A stretch of 64,000 nucleotides of DNA from Acidocella facilis ATCC 35904 (GCF_000687875.1 NZ_JHYG01000001.1:186001-250000); one strand, 5' to 3'; shown: positions 43,318-53,107, counted from the first letter of the stretch. Made by a program: numbers and translations. Notes: a model not told the origin generated them from the letters alone.

Positions 43318-44025
43318 TCATGCGCCGATGCGCAACAGCCCCGCCCCCTCGCTGGCCAGCCATGCGGTGGCGGCTTGCCTGTGCGGGGTGAGGGTTTCGG
43401 TCAGCGCCCAGAAATGCGGGCCGTGATTCATATGGCGCAGATGCGCCACCTCATGCGCCACCACATAATGCTGCACAGGCTCAGGCGCACAGATCAGCCG
43501 CCAGCAGAAAGCCAGCGTGCCATCCGGCGCGCAGCTTCCCCAGCGTGAGCGCGTGTCCTTGATCCGCACGATCTTCGGCCGCAGCCCGGCCTCGCGGGCA
43601 ATGTCCGCGGCCATCGCGGTCAAACGCTGCCGGGCCAGGCGCTTCAGGCAGTCCGCGACGCGACGCGCCAGAAACTCCGCCTCGCCGGTGACGATGATCC
43701 GCCCCTCCTCGATCCAGGCGCCGCCGCGCCCCTCCGGGCGATGCACGATCTCATGCGCCAGCCCATGCACCGGCACCAGCGCGCCTTGGGTCAGGCGCAA
43801 GGGCTGGGGCAGGGCCTCCAGCTTCTCATTCACCCATGCCTCATGCGCATGCAGCAACGCCAGCCCGGCGCGGCGGGAGGCGCGCATCGGCAGCGTGATC
43901 ACCACCCCCTGGGCCGGGTCCACCCGCAGCGAAATCCGCTTTGCCCGGGCCGAACGCTTGAAGGCAACGGCGATCAGCGCCCCCTGCACGGGCACCAGCT
44001 CCGTGGTGAGGGGCTCCTGGCTCAT
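43318..44025 (-). CDS. YgjP-type metallopeptidase (SprT-like/DUF45)
   Basis: The 235-residue protein has the zinc-binding motif in [19 protein letters not shown] (HExxH plus the downstream His), preceded by [24 protein letters not shown], which is the family signature. Physiological substrates are unknown. It follows the YcgN gene with a four-base overlap. Confidence 0.9.
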   Translation of the reverse strand: MSQEPLTTELVPVQGALIAVAFKRSARAKRISLRVDPAQGVVITLPMRASRRAGLALLHAHEAWVNEKLEALPQPLRLTQGALVPVHGLAHEIVHRPEGRGGAWIEEGRIIVTGEAEFLARRVADCLKRLARQRLTAMAADIAREAGLRPKIVRIKDTRSRWGSCAPDGTLAFCWRLICAPEPVQHYVVAHEVAHLRHMNHGPHFWALTETLTPHRQAATAWLASEGAGLLRIGA

Positions 44026-44474
44026 GCGCGCCGGCGCCGTGGCATCTGCCCCGGCCAGTCCATGATATGGTCTTCGAGCGGCCCGGCCTGGCGCTCATCC
44101 AGGCAGCGCCCGGCGACCGACGCCCCGGCCTCGATCACGCTCTGCGCCCGGCCCGAGCGCAACGGGTGCCAGGCCGGCAGATCCTTGCCCTCATGCACCA
44201 GCCGATAGGCGCAGCTCGGCGGCAGCCAGTCCATTTTCTCCAGCTTCTTCGGGGTCAGCTTCACGCAATCGGGCACCAGCGATTTGCGGTTGGCATAATC
44301 CCGGCAGCGCGCGGTATTCACATTCAACAGCCGGCAGGCGACATTGGTGAAGGCGATTTCGTCTGTATCCTCGTCGCGCAATTTATGCAGGCAGCAGCGC
44401 CCGCAGCCATCGCAAAGCGACTCCCACTCCGCCCGGCTCATCTGCGCCAAAGTTTTTTCACGCCAGAATCCCAT
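44022..44474 (-). CDS. YcgN/YkgJ family cysteine-cluster protein
   Basis: The 150-residue protein has the cysteine cluster [13 protein letters not shown] near residues 20-32, with further cysteines at [27 protein letters not shown] and GRCLDE. These ligands probably hold a zinc or Fe-S centre. The family function is unknown. The long frame upstream to 45191 is antisense to the transglycosylase gene, so I start at the ATG at 44474. Confidence 0.88.
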   Translation of the reverse strand: MGFWREKTLAQMSRAEWESLCDGCGRCCLHKLRDEDTDEIAFTNVACRLLNVNTARCRDYANRKSLVPDCVKLTPKKLEKMDWLPPSCAYRLVHEGKDLPAWHPLRSGRAQSVIEAGASVAGRCLDERQAGPLEDHIMDWPGQMPRRRRA

Positions 44475-44591
44475 GCCGCCAACATACAGGAGCGCGCCGC
44501 GCCGCGCCATGCCGCCCGCTTCATGACAAGTTGTGCAGGCGCGCGCGGGCCCCGTTGCGGCGGCGCGGCATCGCGTGGCAAACTCCGTCTC

Positions 44592-45554
44592 ATGTTCAGA
44601 CGCATGATGTTGGCGGGGCTTGGCAGCGCTTTGGTGTTGCCGCGAGCGGGCAGGGCGGCACAGCCTTTTCCGGAATTTCTGGCGCAGCTGCAGGCGCGCG
44701 CGCGGGCGGCGGGCATCCCTGAGCGGATCGTCATGGCCAGCACCGGCAGCCTCACCCCCAACCAGGATGTGATCAAGCTCGACCATCACCAGGCCGAATT
44801 CACCCTGACCTGGGCGCAATATTCCAGCCGGGTGCTGAGCCAGACCCGCATCGCCAACGGCAAGGCGAAATACGCGCAGGTGCGCAGCCTGCTCGCCGCC
44901 ATCACCAGCCGCTACGGCGTCTCCGCCGATGTGATGCTGGGGATCTGGGCGCTGGAAACGAATTTCGGCGCCAACCAGGGCGATTTCAACGTGATCGACG
45001 CACTGACCACCTTGGCCTGGGACCGCCAGAGCCATTATTTCGGCAATGAGGTGATCAAGGCGATGACCATCGTGGCGCGCGGCGATGCGCCGGTGGCCAA
45101 TCTGCTCGGCTCCTATGCCGGCGCCATGGGGCAGCCGCAATTCATGCCCAGCACCTATCTCACCACCGCCGTCTCCTTCTCCGGCAACCACGCGCCGGAT
45201 ATCTGGAATTCCGATGCCGATGCCCTGGCCTCGATGGCGAATTACCTCGCCAAGGCCGGCTGGCAGGCGGATGCGCCCTCCTCCGAGCCGGTGCTGGCCC
45301 CGGCCAGTTTCAATGCCGCGATGGCCGGGCGCGAAAACATGCAGACCATCGGCTATTGGGAAAAACTCGGCGTGCAGCGCCTGCCCGGCGCGCCGCAGCT
45401 CTCCGCCGCCACCCCGGCCGCCTTGCTGTTGCCCGATGGCGCCGGCGGCCAGGCCTTCCTGGTCTATGAGAATTTCAAGGCGATCCGCCGCTATAACCCG
45501 TCCGATTTCTACGCGCTGGCGGTCGGCGCGCTGGGGCGGATGATCCTGTCATGA
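44592..45554 (+). CDS. Lytic murein transglycosylase (MltB/SLT_2 type)
   Basis: The 320-residue protein has a short signal sequence ([22 protein letters not shown]) and an SLT_2 domain. The catalytic Glu lies in [47 protein letters not shown] and the [22 protein letters not shown] segments are typical. It cleaves peptidoglycan glycan strands with 1,6-anhydro ends in the periplasm. It starts at the ATG at 44592; no strong ribosome site is seen. It overlaps the rlpA-like gene. Confidence 0.92.
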   Translation: MFRRMMLAGLGSALVLPRAGRAAQPFPEFLAQLQARARAAGIPERIVMASTGSLTPNQDVIKLDHHQAEFTLTWAQYSSRVLSQTRIANGKAKYAQVRSLLAAITSRYGVSADVMLGIWALETNFGANQGDFNVIDALTTLAWDRQSHYFGNEVIKAMTIVARGDAPVANLLGSYAGAMGQPQFMPSTYLTTAVSFSGNHAPDIWNSDADALASMANYLAKAGWQADAPSSEPVLAPASFNAAMAGRENMQTIGYWEKLGVQRLPGAPQLSAATPAALLLPDGAGGQAFLVYENFKAIRRYNPSDFYALAVGALGRMILS

Positions 45555-46423
45555 GCAGCCGGCTGATCCTGGGGCTGTGTGCGTTTCTGGCCGGCTGCAT
45601 GCCCAAGGCGCCGCCACCGCCCGCCCCGGGGCCGGTGACCTATACGATCGGCAACCCCTATCAGGTCGGCGGGGAATGGCGCTATCCGCGCGAATTCGGC
45701 GCCTATGACGTCACCGGGTTGGGCATCATCATCGAACATGGGGACGATCCCTACACCGCCGATAACGAGCTCTATGACCCTGACGGGCTGATGGCCGCCA
45801 GCCCGGTGCTGCCGCTGCCCAGCGTCGTCACCATCACCAATCTGGTGAATGGCCGTTCGCTGCAGGTGCGGGTGAATGAGCGCGGGCCGAACGTGCCCGG
45901 GCGCGTCATCGCCGTCACCCCGCGCGTGGCCCGGCTCTTGGATTTTCCAAGCGGCGGCGTGGTCGAGGTCGAGGTGAAGCTGAACGCCCAGGCCAGTTCG
46001 GCGCTGCAGGGCGCGCTCGGCGCCGGGCCGAAGCTGCAGGCCGCCCCTGTCGCCGGCATCACCGCGCAATCGCTGGGCGCGCCGGGCAGTGCCGGGCCGG
46101 TCGGGGTGGCGCATCAGCTGGTGCAGGCCAACGACAACGCCCCGCAAAATGCCGGCCCGACCCTCTCCGGCCAGGTGATGCAGGCCCAGCCCGCCCCCGG
46201 CCCGCTCTTCGTGCAACTGCCCGGCTATGGCAGCGAAAGCGACGCGGCGCGGGTGATGGCCCGGCTCTACGGCATGCCGGCGCGCATCGTGCCGGTGTTC
46301 GGGGCGGACCGCACGCTCTGGGCGGTGAATATCGGGCCCTATCATTCGGTGGAGGATGCCGACCAGGCGCTGCAGCATGTGCTGAATGCCGGCATGACCG
46401 ACCCTGAGATCATCGTCCGGTAA
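45551..46423 (+). CDS. RlpA-like DPBB lipoprotein with SPOR-type C-terminus
   Basis: The 290-residue precursor has a lipobox (LAGC, Cys16), a double-psi beta-barrel domain (about residues 45-140, with TITNLVNGRSLQVRVNERGP and GRVIAVTPRVARLLDF) and a C-terminal SPOR-like domain (LFVQLPGYGSESDAARVMARL ending EIIVR). RlpA proteins are septal lytic transglycosylases. Here the usual catalytic His position is Ser84 and the catalytic Asp is Glu110, while Glu73 is kept, so activity is doubtful. It sits between mltB-like and tmk. Confidence 0.85.
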   Translation: MSSRLILGLCAFLAGCMPKAPPPPAPGPVTYTIGNPYQVGGEWRYPREFGAYDVTGLGIIIEHGDDPYTADNELYDPDGLMAASPVLPLPSVVTITNLVNGRSLQVRVNERGPNVPGRVIAVTPRVARLLDFPSGGVVEVEVKLNAQASSALQGALGAGPKLQAAPVAGITAQSLGAPGSAGPVGVAHQLVQANDNAPQNAGPTLSGQVMQAQPAPGPLFVQLPGYGSESDAARVMARLYGMPARIVPVFGADRTLWAVNIGPYHSVEDADQALQHVLNAGMTDPEIIVR

Positions 46424-47044
46424 GTGGCGCAGGGTCTGTTCATCACGCTGGAAGGCGGGGAGGGGGCTGGCAAATCCACCGCCGCCCGCGGCCTCGCCGA
46501 GGCGCTGCGGGCCGAGGGGCATGAGGTGGTGCTCACCCGCGAGCCCGGCGGCACCAAGGGGGCGGAGGCGATCCGCGCGCTGCTGCTCAACCAAGACCTG
46601 CCCTTGGATGCGCTGGCCCAGACCATGCTGCATTTCGCCGCCCGCGCCGACCATGTGGCCGGGCTGATCCGCCCGGCACTGGCGCGCGGCGCTATCGTCG
46701 TCTGCGACCGGTTCTATGATTCCACCATGGCCTATCAGGCCTATGGCCAGAACGTGCCCATTGCCCAGGTGCGCGCCTTGATCGAGCTGGTCGGGCTTCA
46801 GCCGGACATCACCTTTTTGCTCGCCCTCCCGGAAGCCCAGGCCCAGGCGCGGCTGGCCCAGCGCGCCGCCGCGACCGACCGCTATGAGCAGATGAACCGC
46901 GATTTCTTCGCCCGGGTGCAGGCAGGCTTTGCCGAAATCGCCGCCGCCGCGCCTGAGCGTGTCGTCACCATCGATGCCAGCCCGGCGCCGGAGGCGGTGG
47001 TTGCCACCATGCGGACGGCCCTGCGCGCCCGGACCGGACGCTGA
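46424..47044 (+). CDS. tmk: Thymidylate kinase
   Basis: Tmk (206 residues) phosphorylates dTMP to dTDP. The P-loop reads LEGGEGAGKSTAARGL, with the DR-containing VVCDRFYDSTMAYQAYG and the LID region RLAQRAAATDRYE. GTG is the start, directly after the upstream stop. It shares an overlapping operon with holB. Confidence 0.96.
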   Translation: MAQGLFITLEGGEGAGKSTAARGLAEALRAEGHEVVLTREPGGTKGAEAIRALLLNQDLPLDALAQTMLHFAARADHVAGLIRPALARGAIVVCDRFYDSTMAYQAYGQNVPIAQVRALIELVGLQPDITFLLALPEAQAQARLAQRAAATDRYEQMNRDFFARVQAGFAEIAAAAPERVVTIDASPAPEAVVATMRTALRARTGR

Positions 47045-48012
47045 TGCCGCCCGATCCGCGCGCCAACCCGCATTTTCGCGGCCATGAAGCGGCGATCCAC
47101 GCGCTGCGCTCGGCGGTCACCGCCGGGCGGCTGCATCATGGCTGGCTCTTCGCCGGCCCGCCCGGCATCGGCAAGGCGACCCTGGCTTATCGCTTTGGCC
47201 GCTGGCTGCTGGCGGCCGGGCAGAGCGAGGATCTCTCCATCCCCGAAAGCTCCGGCCCGTTCCGGCGCATCGCCGCCGGCACCCATCCGGATTTCTTCAC
47301 CGTCGAGCGGCGGATCAACGCCAAGACCGAGAAGCTGCAAGGCGAAATCGTCATCGCCACGATCCAGGAGGCCAGCGCCTTCATGCGCTTGACGCCCGCC
47401 GAGGGCGGCTGGCGCGTGGTGCTGGTGGATGGCGCCGAGGACATGAACAGCAACGCCGCCAACGCGCTGCTGAAATTGCTGGAGGAACCGCCGCCGCGCT
47501 CGATCCTGCTGCTGACCAGCGCCGCCCCGGGAAGGCTGCTCCCCACCATCCGCAGCCGCTGCCGGGTGCTGCCAATGTCGCCGCTGCCGGATGCGGTGAT
47601 GCGCGCCTTGCTGGCCGATTACGCCCCGGACGCCGATGCGGCCCGGCTGATCGAGCTGGCGGAAGGGAGCATCGGCAATGCGCTGAACCTGGCGGAGGGC
47701 GGCGGTGTCGCCGTCGCCGCTTTGGTGGATGAAGCGCTGGACGCCCCGGTTGCCCCCGCCCGCGCCCAGGCGATGGCCGACAGCGTCGCCCGCAGCGTGG
47801 AAGGGGCCGACAAGTTCGAGCTGTTCTTTTCCCTGCTGCGCACCCGCCTGGCGGCGCGCACCCGTGCCGCCGCCCGCGCCGGGGCGGGCAACCTCTCCCA
47901 TAACGTCACGCTCTGGCAGGATTTTGGAAAACTGGAGCGTGAGGTGTTAGGACTGAACCTGGATAAGCGCGCCGCCATCCTCGTGGCGCTGGAACAGTTG
48001 CATAGGTCATGA
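47044..48012 (+). CDS. holB: DNA polymerase III delta-prime subunit
   Basis: HolB (322 residues) is a clamp-loader AAA+ subunit. AGPPGIGKATLAYRFGRWLL is its Walker A-like loop, and VVLVDGAEDMNSNAANALLKLLEEPP is the Walker B/SRC-region-like helix, with RSRCRVLPMSPL following. It starts one base into the tmk stop (TGATG) and overlaps metG. The tmk-holB-metG-tatD order is common in proteobacteria. Confidence 0.95.
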   Translation: MPPDPRANPHFRGHEAAIHALRSAVTAGRLHHGWLFAGPPGIGKATLAYRFGRWLLAAGQSEDLSIPESSGPFRRIAAGTHPDFFTVERRINAKTEKLQGEIVIATIQEASAFMRLTPAEGGWRVVLVDGAEDMNSNAANALLKLLEEPPPRSILLLTSAAPGRLLPTIRSRCRVLPMSPLPDAVMRALLADYAPDADAARLIELAEGSIGNALNLAEGGGVAVAALVDEALDAPVAPARAQAMADSVARSVEGADKFELFFSLLRTRLAARTRAAARAGAGNLSHNVTLWQDFGKLEREVLGLNLDKRAAILVALEQLHRS

Positions 48013-49535
48013 GCAAGACATTTTATATCACCACGCCGATCTACTACGTGAACGGCGCGCCGCATCTCGGCCATGCTTACACCTCCACCGCCGCCGACGT
48101 GCTGGCCCGCTGGCACCGCCTTGCCGGCGATGAGGTGTTTTTCCTCACCGGCACCGATGAGCATGGCCAGAAGGTGGAAGCCGCCGCCCGTAATGCCGGC
48201 ATCGCCCCGCAGGAGTTTACCGACCGCGTCTCGGCCGATTTCCGCGACATGGCGCAGGCGATGAACATCTCCAACGATGATTTCATCCGCACCACCGAGC
48301 CGCGCCACAAGGCCGCCTGCCAGGCGATCTGGAGCAAGCTGCAGGAAAACGGCTTCATCTATCTCGGCGCCTATGAAGGCTGGTACGCGGTGCGCGACGA
48401 AGCCTTCTACGACGAGAGCGAAACCGCGCTGAAGCCGGACGGTACACGCTACGCGCTCGCCTCGGGTGCTGCGGTGGAATGGGTGGTCGAGCCCAGCTAT
48501 TTCTTCAAGCTGAGCGCCTTCCAGGACAGGCTCTTGGCCTTCTATGAGGAAAATCCAGGCTTCATCGCGCCCGCCGCGAAGCGCAACGAAATCCTGTCCT
48601 TCGTGCGCGGCGGGCTGAATGATCTCTCCATCTCCCGCACCTCCTTCTCCTGGGGCGTGAAGGTGCCGGGCGATGAAAAGCATGTGATGTATGTCTGGCT
48701 GGATGCTCTGGTGAATTATCTCACCGCAATCGGCTATCCTGAGATGTCCGGCCCGCGCGCGAAATTCTGGCCCGCCAGCCTGCATTTGGTCGGCAAGGAG
48801 ATCATCCGCTTCCACGCCGTCTATTGGCCGGCTTTCCTGATGGGCGCCGGGCTGGAGCTGCCGAAGAAGGTGTTCTCGCATGGCTGGTGGACGGTCGAGG
48901 GCGAGAAAATGTCGAAATCGCTCGGCAATTTCATCGATGTGCGGCCGCTGGTGCAGGAATACGGGTTGGACCAGATACGCTATTTCATTCTGCGCGAGGT
49001 GCCGTTCGGCAATGATGGGGATTTCTCAAAAGAGTCTCTGCATCGCCGGATCAATTCGGACCTCGCCAACGGCATCGGCAATCTCTCCCAGCGCACGCTC
49101 TCCTTCATCGGCAAGAATGCCGGTGCCGCGGTGCCGCCGAAAGGCTCGCTGACCGAGGCGGATGAGGCGCTGCTCGCCGAAGCCGCCGCGCTGCCGGCCA
49201 AGCTGCATGCCGCGATGGACAAGCTCGCCTTCCATGAAGCGCTGGATGAAATCTGGCGCCTGATCCGCGCCGCCGATGGCTATATCGACTCCCAGGCCCC
49301 CTGGAGCCTGCGCAAGACCGATCTCGATCGCATGAACAGCGTGCTCTACACGCTCTGCGTGGTGCTGCGCACGCTGGGCGTGGTGCTGCAGCCCTTCATG
49401 CCGGAAACGATGAGCAAGCTGCTGGATTATCTGGGTCTGGACGAAGCCCGTTCGCTGGCCGTGCTGGACGTGCCTTTGGCGGAGGGCACCGCGCTGCCGA
49501 CGCCGACCGGCCTGTTCCCGCGCGTGGGTGTCTGA
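48009..49535 (+). CDS. metG: Methionyl-tRNA synthetase
   Basis: MetRS (508 residues) charges tRNA-Met. The class I motifs are PHLGHAYTS (HIGH-like) and EKMSKSLGNFID (KMSKS). The connective peptide carries no zinc cysteine knuckle, so it is the short, zinc-free form, without a C-terminal dimerisation domain. It overlaps holB by four bases and the tatD start by one. Confidence 0.97.
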   Translation: MSKTFYITTPIYYVNGAPHLGHAYTSTAADVLARWHRLAGDEVFFLTGTDEHGQKVEAAARNAGIAPQEFTDRVSADFRDMAQAMNISNDDFIRTTEPRHKAACQAIWSKLQENGFIYLGAYEGWYAVRDEAFYDESETALKPDGTRYALASGAAVEWVVEPSYFFKLSAFQDRLLAFYEENPGFIAPAAKRNEILSFVRGGLNDLSISRTSFSWGVKVPGDEKHVMYVWLDALVNYLTAIGYPEMSGPRAKFWPASLHLVGKEIIRFHAVYWPAFLMGAGLELPKKVFSHGWWTVEGEKMSKSLGNFIDVRPLVQEYGLDQIRYFILREVPFGNDGDFSKESLHRRINSDLANGIGNLSQRTLSFIGKNAGAAVPPKGSLTEADEALLAEAAALPAKLHAAMDKLAFHEALDEIWRLIRAADGYIDSQAPWSLRKTDLDRMNSVLYTLCVVLRTLGVVLQPFMPETMSKLLDYLGLDEARSLAVLDVPLAEGTALPTPTGLFPRVGV

Positions 49536-50314
49536 TGCTCGTCGATTCCCACTGCCATCTCGATTATTTCAACCAGCCCGGCGAACAGGCGGAGGTGATC
49601 GCCCGCGCCGTCGCCGCCGGGGTCAGCGAGATGGTCAGCATCGGCGTGACGCTGGCGCAAAGCCGCGAGATCCTCGCCATCGCCGAGGCGCATGAGAATG
49701 TCTGGGCCTGTGTCGGCGTGCACCCCAACCACGCCGCCGATGTGCTGCCGGTGGTGGAGCCGGAGGTGCTGGCGAAGCTGGCTGAACATCCGAAAGTCAT
49801 CGGCATCGGCGAATCCGGCCTGGATTATTTCTACGACAAGGCGCCGAAGGACGTGCAGGAACAGAATTTCCGCGCCAATATCCGCGCCGCCCGCCTGGCC
49901 GGGATGCCGATCTGCATCCATGCCCGCGATGCCGATGAGGATATCGCCAGGATTCTACGTGAGGAAAGGGAAGGGGGGCATTTCGAGTTCCTGCTGCATT
50001 GCTTCTCCTCCTCACGCTGGCTGGCGGAGCAGGCAATGGAACTGGGCGGCTATTTCTCCTTCTCCGGCATCATCACCTTCCCGAAAGGCGAGGCTGTCCG
50101 CGAGGTCGCGGCGATGGTCCCGGCGGATCGCATCCTTGTGGAGACCGACAGCCCCTACCTCGCCCCCGCCCCCTATCGCGGCAAGCGCAACGAACCCGCC
50201 TACACCGCCTACACGGCGGCGAAGCTGGCCGAGGTGAGGGGGCTTTCCGAGGAAGCGCTGGCCGCCCTCACAACACGCAATTTCCGCACCCTGTTCCCGA
50301 AAGCGGCTTCATGA
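49535..50314 (+). CDS. tatD: TatD family metal-dependent DNase
   Basis: The 259-residue protein shows the TatD metal motif VDSHCHLDYF at the N-terminus, then GIGESGLDYFYDKAP, ICIHARDADED, LLHCFSSS and ILVETDSPYLAPAPYRGKRNEP. Family members are 3'-5' exonucleases acting on DNA, possibly in oxidative damage repair. It is translated in an overlapping unit with metG and the next gene. Confidence 0.94.
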   Translation: MLVDSHCHLDYFNQPGEQAEVIARAVAAGVSEMVSIGVTLAQSREILAIAEAHENVWACVGVHPNHAADVLPVVEPEVLAKLAEHPKVIGIGESGLDYFYDKAPKDVQEQNFRANIRAARLAGMPICIHARDADEDIARILREEREGGHFEFLLHCFSSSRWLAEQAMELGGYFSFSGIITFPKGEAVREVAAMVPADRILVETDSPYLAPAPYRGKRNEPAYTAYTAAKLAEVRGLSEEALAALTTRNFRTLFPKAAS

Positions 50315-51099
50315 AAATCACCCTGCTGGGCAGCGGCGGCTCGGCGGGGCTGCCGCAAATCGGCGGGCCGGACGGGCGTGGCGATTGGGGCCAGGCGGAC
50401 CCGGCCGAACCCCGCAACCGCCGCACCCGCCCCAGCATCGTCATCGAAACCGATACTGGCCTGCGCATCCTCGTCGATACCGGGCCGGATCTGCGCGAAC
50501 AGCTCATCAACTGCGCCATCCCGAAAATCGATGCGGTGATCTACACCCATGACCATGCCGACCATGTCGCCGGGCTGGATGATGTGCGCATCCTCAACCG
50601 CATTCTGGAAGCGCCGATGCCGGCCTACGCCATCGCCTCGGTCTGGGAGCAGCTGCGCGCGCGCTTCTCCTACGCGTTCAGGGAGTGGAAAGGCGGCTTC
50701 TTCGGCCGCCCGGCCTTTTTCACCCATGACATCGTCGCAGGCACGCCCTTCGAACTTTTCGGCCTGTCGATTTTGCCCATCGACCAGGATCACGGCTATT
50801 CGCGCTCGCTTGGCCTGCGCATCGGCGATTTCGCCTATTGCACGGATGTGGTGCGCTTCGAGCCGGCGCAGATGGAGGCCTTGCAAGGGGTGAAAACCCT
50901 GGTGGTGGATTGCTTCACCCCGGACAATAACCATCCCACCCATGCCGGGCTTGGCACCGTGCAAGGCTGGGTGCAGGCGCTGAAAATCGAGCGCACCATC
51001 CTCACCCATATGGGCCCTGCGATGGATTACGCGAAACTGCGCCGCACGCTGCCGGACTGCATCGAGCCCGGCTATGACGGCATGGAATTTCACGCCTAG
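50311..51099 (+). CDS. MBL-fold metallohydrolase (PhnP-like)
   Basis: The 262-residue protein has the metallo-beta-lactamase motif IYTHDHADHVAGLDD (HxHxDH), and MKITLLGSGGSAGLPQIGG at the start. Later histidines are in PIDQDHGYS and LTHMGPAMDY. Similar proteins (often beside tatD) are cyclic phosphodiesterase-like enzymes. The substrate is unknown. Its TAG stop is also the first bases of a Family 2 repeat. Confidence 0.9.
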   Translation: MKITLLGSGGSAGLPQIGGPDGRGDWGQADPAEPRNRRTRPSIVIETDTGLRILVDTGPDLREQLINCAIPKIDAVIYTHDHADHVAGLDDVRILNRILEAPMPAYAIASVWEQLRARFSYAFREWKGGFFGRPAFFTHDIVAGTPFELFGLSILPIDQDHGYSRSLGLRIGDFAYCTDVVRFEPAQMEALQGVKTLVVDCFTPDNNHPTHAGLGTVQGWVQALKIERTILTHMGPAMDYAKLRRTLPDCIEPGYDGMEFHA

Positions 51100-51200
51100 A
51101 GCATCAAGCTTTTAGCTTGACGCTCCAGGCTTTGTTTTGGCGAGCAATTTCATGTGTTTAGGTTGACGCTGTCGCGTCGACCTAAACAGATATTGCTCTA
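51097..51200. repeat. Family 2 palindromic repeat, copy C (best preserved)
   Basis: The ends TAGAGCA and TATTGCTCTA are inverted. The first hairpin is AAGCTTTTAGCTT-like, then the core GGCGAGCAATTTCAT (reverse of copies A and B), then TTTAGGTTGACGC/GCGTCGACCTAAA. It contains the stop codon of the MBL gene. Confidence 0.78.
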
Positions 51201-51245
51201 AAAAACCGGAGCCATCGCTGGCCCCGGCTTCCCCCCCTCGAATGC

Positions 51246-52463
51246 TCAGGCGGCGGCGGCGATGCCGAGCCGGCGGCGCAGCGCCATCGGCAGCTGGCGC
51301 GCGGATTTCACGCGCGCATAGCCCATTTCGGGTTTCTCCGGCGTGTCACCGAAAATCGCTTCATGCTCGGCCCAGTTATCAAAGGCCATGCGACCGACAT
51401 GGTCGATGAAGATCTCCGCCGAAACACCTTCGGCGAGGATCAGCTCATGCGCATCCACCTCGACATGGTAATAGGTGAAAATCTCGCTCATCGCCTCACG
51501 GGTGATGTCGCTGCCATTCACCATCGCCCCGGCATTCAACAGCACATGATCGACCAGCAGCGCATGATCCGGCGAGATCAGCAGATCGCGCCGCGGCAGC
51601 CCGTCGCCCAGGGCGCCGGCGGCGATGCGGATGGGTAGGCTGCGCACCGGGTCCGCGAAGCGCGGCGAGACGCGGCGCGTGCCGATCCAGCGCACCGGCA
51701 CCGCTTCGCCCGTATCGGTGAGCACCAGATCGCCAATCTTCAGGCTCTCAACGGCCACCTCGCCATGGGGGGTGGAAATCGCCGTGCCGGTGAGGAAACA
51801 GGCCGCCTCGATGATGGTGCCGCCGGTACCGTCGGACACCAGGTAAAGCGGGCCATTGGTGGTGCTGTAGGTGCCGTTGGTCAGCCCGGCGCCGGTGACA
51901 TCGAAGGTGAAGCTGCCGCCATTATTGGCGTTGACGACGATCTGCTGCACGCCGGCCTGGCCGGAAACGGCGGAGATCGTGTAGCCGGTGACATTGGTGA
52001 AATTCAGCGCCGGATCGTCCAGCTTGTCGGTCGCGGCGACGAAATTCTGGATCGGGCCGAAGACCGAGACCAGGCTCAGATTGAGCAGGCCGCTGCTCGT
52101 TGAGCCGAACACGGCGGTACCGCCGCTGCTGCCGAAGCTCAGCACGGTATTCGACAGGAGCTGTGCGGAAATCAGGCTGGAGGCAATGGTGAAGGAGCCG
52201 CCATTGATGTTGACAGTCGTGGCACCCAGCGCCCCGACCGAGGAGGCCAGCGTCAGGCTGCCGCCATTGGTGTAGAGATTGAGAGTGTTGGCGACGTCGA
52301 CATTGTTGTTGACCGTCACCGACGAGCCGGCGGCGGAGTAGATGTTGAAGGTGTCCAGCAGGCCGATCAGGTTGAACGTCGTCGTGGAGTTGGTATCCGC
52401 CGCCGCGGTCACCGGGAGGATAACCCCAGTCAAGTCAAAAGTGCCTGTACCGTAATTCGCCAT
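51246..52463 (-). CDS. Hint-domain protein with beta-repeat N-terminus
   Basis: The 405-residue protein has Thr/Ser/Asn/Gly-rich repeats over residues 1-220 (TLNLYTNGGSLTLASSVG, TTVNINGGSFTIASS), as in surface or secreted proteins, but no normal signal peptide. A Hint_2 domain follows: Cys222 starts CFLTGTAISTPHGEVAVESL, KIGDLVLTD follows and His300 lies in LLISPDHALLVD. Hint domains cut or splice proteins at the N-terminal Cys; no C-terminal Asn pairs with it here, so cleavage or transfer fits better than splicing. The ATG at 52463 has GGGGAG 7-8 bases upstream. Confidence 0.78.
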   Translation of the reverse strand: MANYGTGTFDLTGVILPVTAAADTNSTTTFNLIGLLDTFNIYSAAGSSVTVNNNVDVANTLNLYTNGGSLTLASSVGALGATTVNINGGSFTIASSLISAQLLSNTVLSFGSSGGTAVFGSTSSGLLNLSLVSVFGPIQNFVAATDKLDDPALNFTNVTGYTISAVSGQAGVQQIVVNANNGGSFTFDVTGAGLTNGTYSTTNGPLYLVSDGTGGTIIEAACFLTGTAISTPHGEVAVESLKIGDLVLTDTGEAVPVRWIGTRRVSPRFADPVRSLPIRIAAGALGDGLPRRDLLISPDHALLVDHVLLNAGAMVNGSDITREAMSEIFTYYHVEVDAHELILAEGVSAEIFIDHVGRMAFDNWAEHEAIFGDTPEKPEMGYARVKSARQLPMALRRRLGIAAAA

Positions 52464-53082
52464 CTTTTTTCTCCCCAAACTGGTTTTACGGCTCCAGGTC
52501 AGCTCTCTAACGATAGGCGCACATCCGCGACGGCTTCAAAACATAACCGTGACCAAGACGCGATTAGATAACTAACATTTACCCGCCGTGAATCGATCAA
52601 TATATCGATACCGAAGCATATTCGGCCTACATTTGCGGGCGGATCAAGACAATTGTCCTAAATAAAAGTTTATGAAATGGTAGGGTTTATGGCCATAGAT
52701 GAAGTAAAAAAGGCGATCTATTCGTCATTGATGCGGCGCTTTGGGTTTCCAGGCGGTAATAACCCCCGCCTTTGAGGGCGGAAGTGGCGAAGTGGTTCGT
52801 GTAAAAACAAATTTAAAGCCACGGATCTGGTTAGATTTATACGTTAACAAAAGCCGTAAAAAATCTTTAAAGACTTCGATATGTTAACGAATGACTCCAG
52901 CACGCGGCGAGGATTAAGCCGAGGACAAAGACAGCCGTAAGGCCTATGGCGTCCATGGGGGTGTGCGCGCCGCGCCGGTTGCTCAGCGTTCAGTGATGAT
53001 CCTCACACGCCCCGCCGGCCCGCCGTAACGCCGCCGGCATGCTTACTTTCCATAATATAGATTCTGCGTTTTACTGAGGCGT
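52464..53082. other. AT-richer intergenic region upstream of the Hint gene
   Basis: About 620 bp separate the two minus-strand genes. Stretches of A/T (for example AATATATCGATACC, CGTAAAAAATCTTTAAAG) stand out in this GC-rich DNA. It holds the Hint promoter, a small GCCTTTGAGGGC dyad (about 52767) and one short frame (separate entry). No other gene is evident. Confidence 0.55.
52689..52775 (+). CDS. Possible 28-residue small protein
   Basis: ATG at 52689 to TGA at 52773-52775 encodes MAIDEVKKAIYSSLMRRFGF followed by PGGNNPRL. GTAGGG lies about 5 bases upstream. The mixture of charged and hydrophobic residues could form one amphipathic helix. Nothing else supports it. Confidence 0.2.
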   Translation: MAIDEVKKAIYSSLMRRFGFPGGNNPRL

Positions 53083-53107
53083 GAAAAAGGCGGCCGAAGC
53101 CGCCTTC
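53083..53107 (-). terminator. Terminator of the OmpA-like lipoprotein gene
   Basis: AAGGCGGC (53088-53095) pairs with GCCGCCTT (53100-53107). On the minus strand the stem is followed by TTTTTCAC directly after the gene stop, a good intrinsic terminator. Confidence 0.82.
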
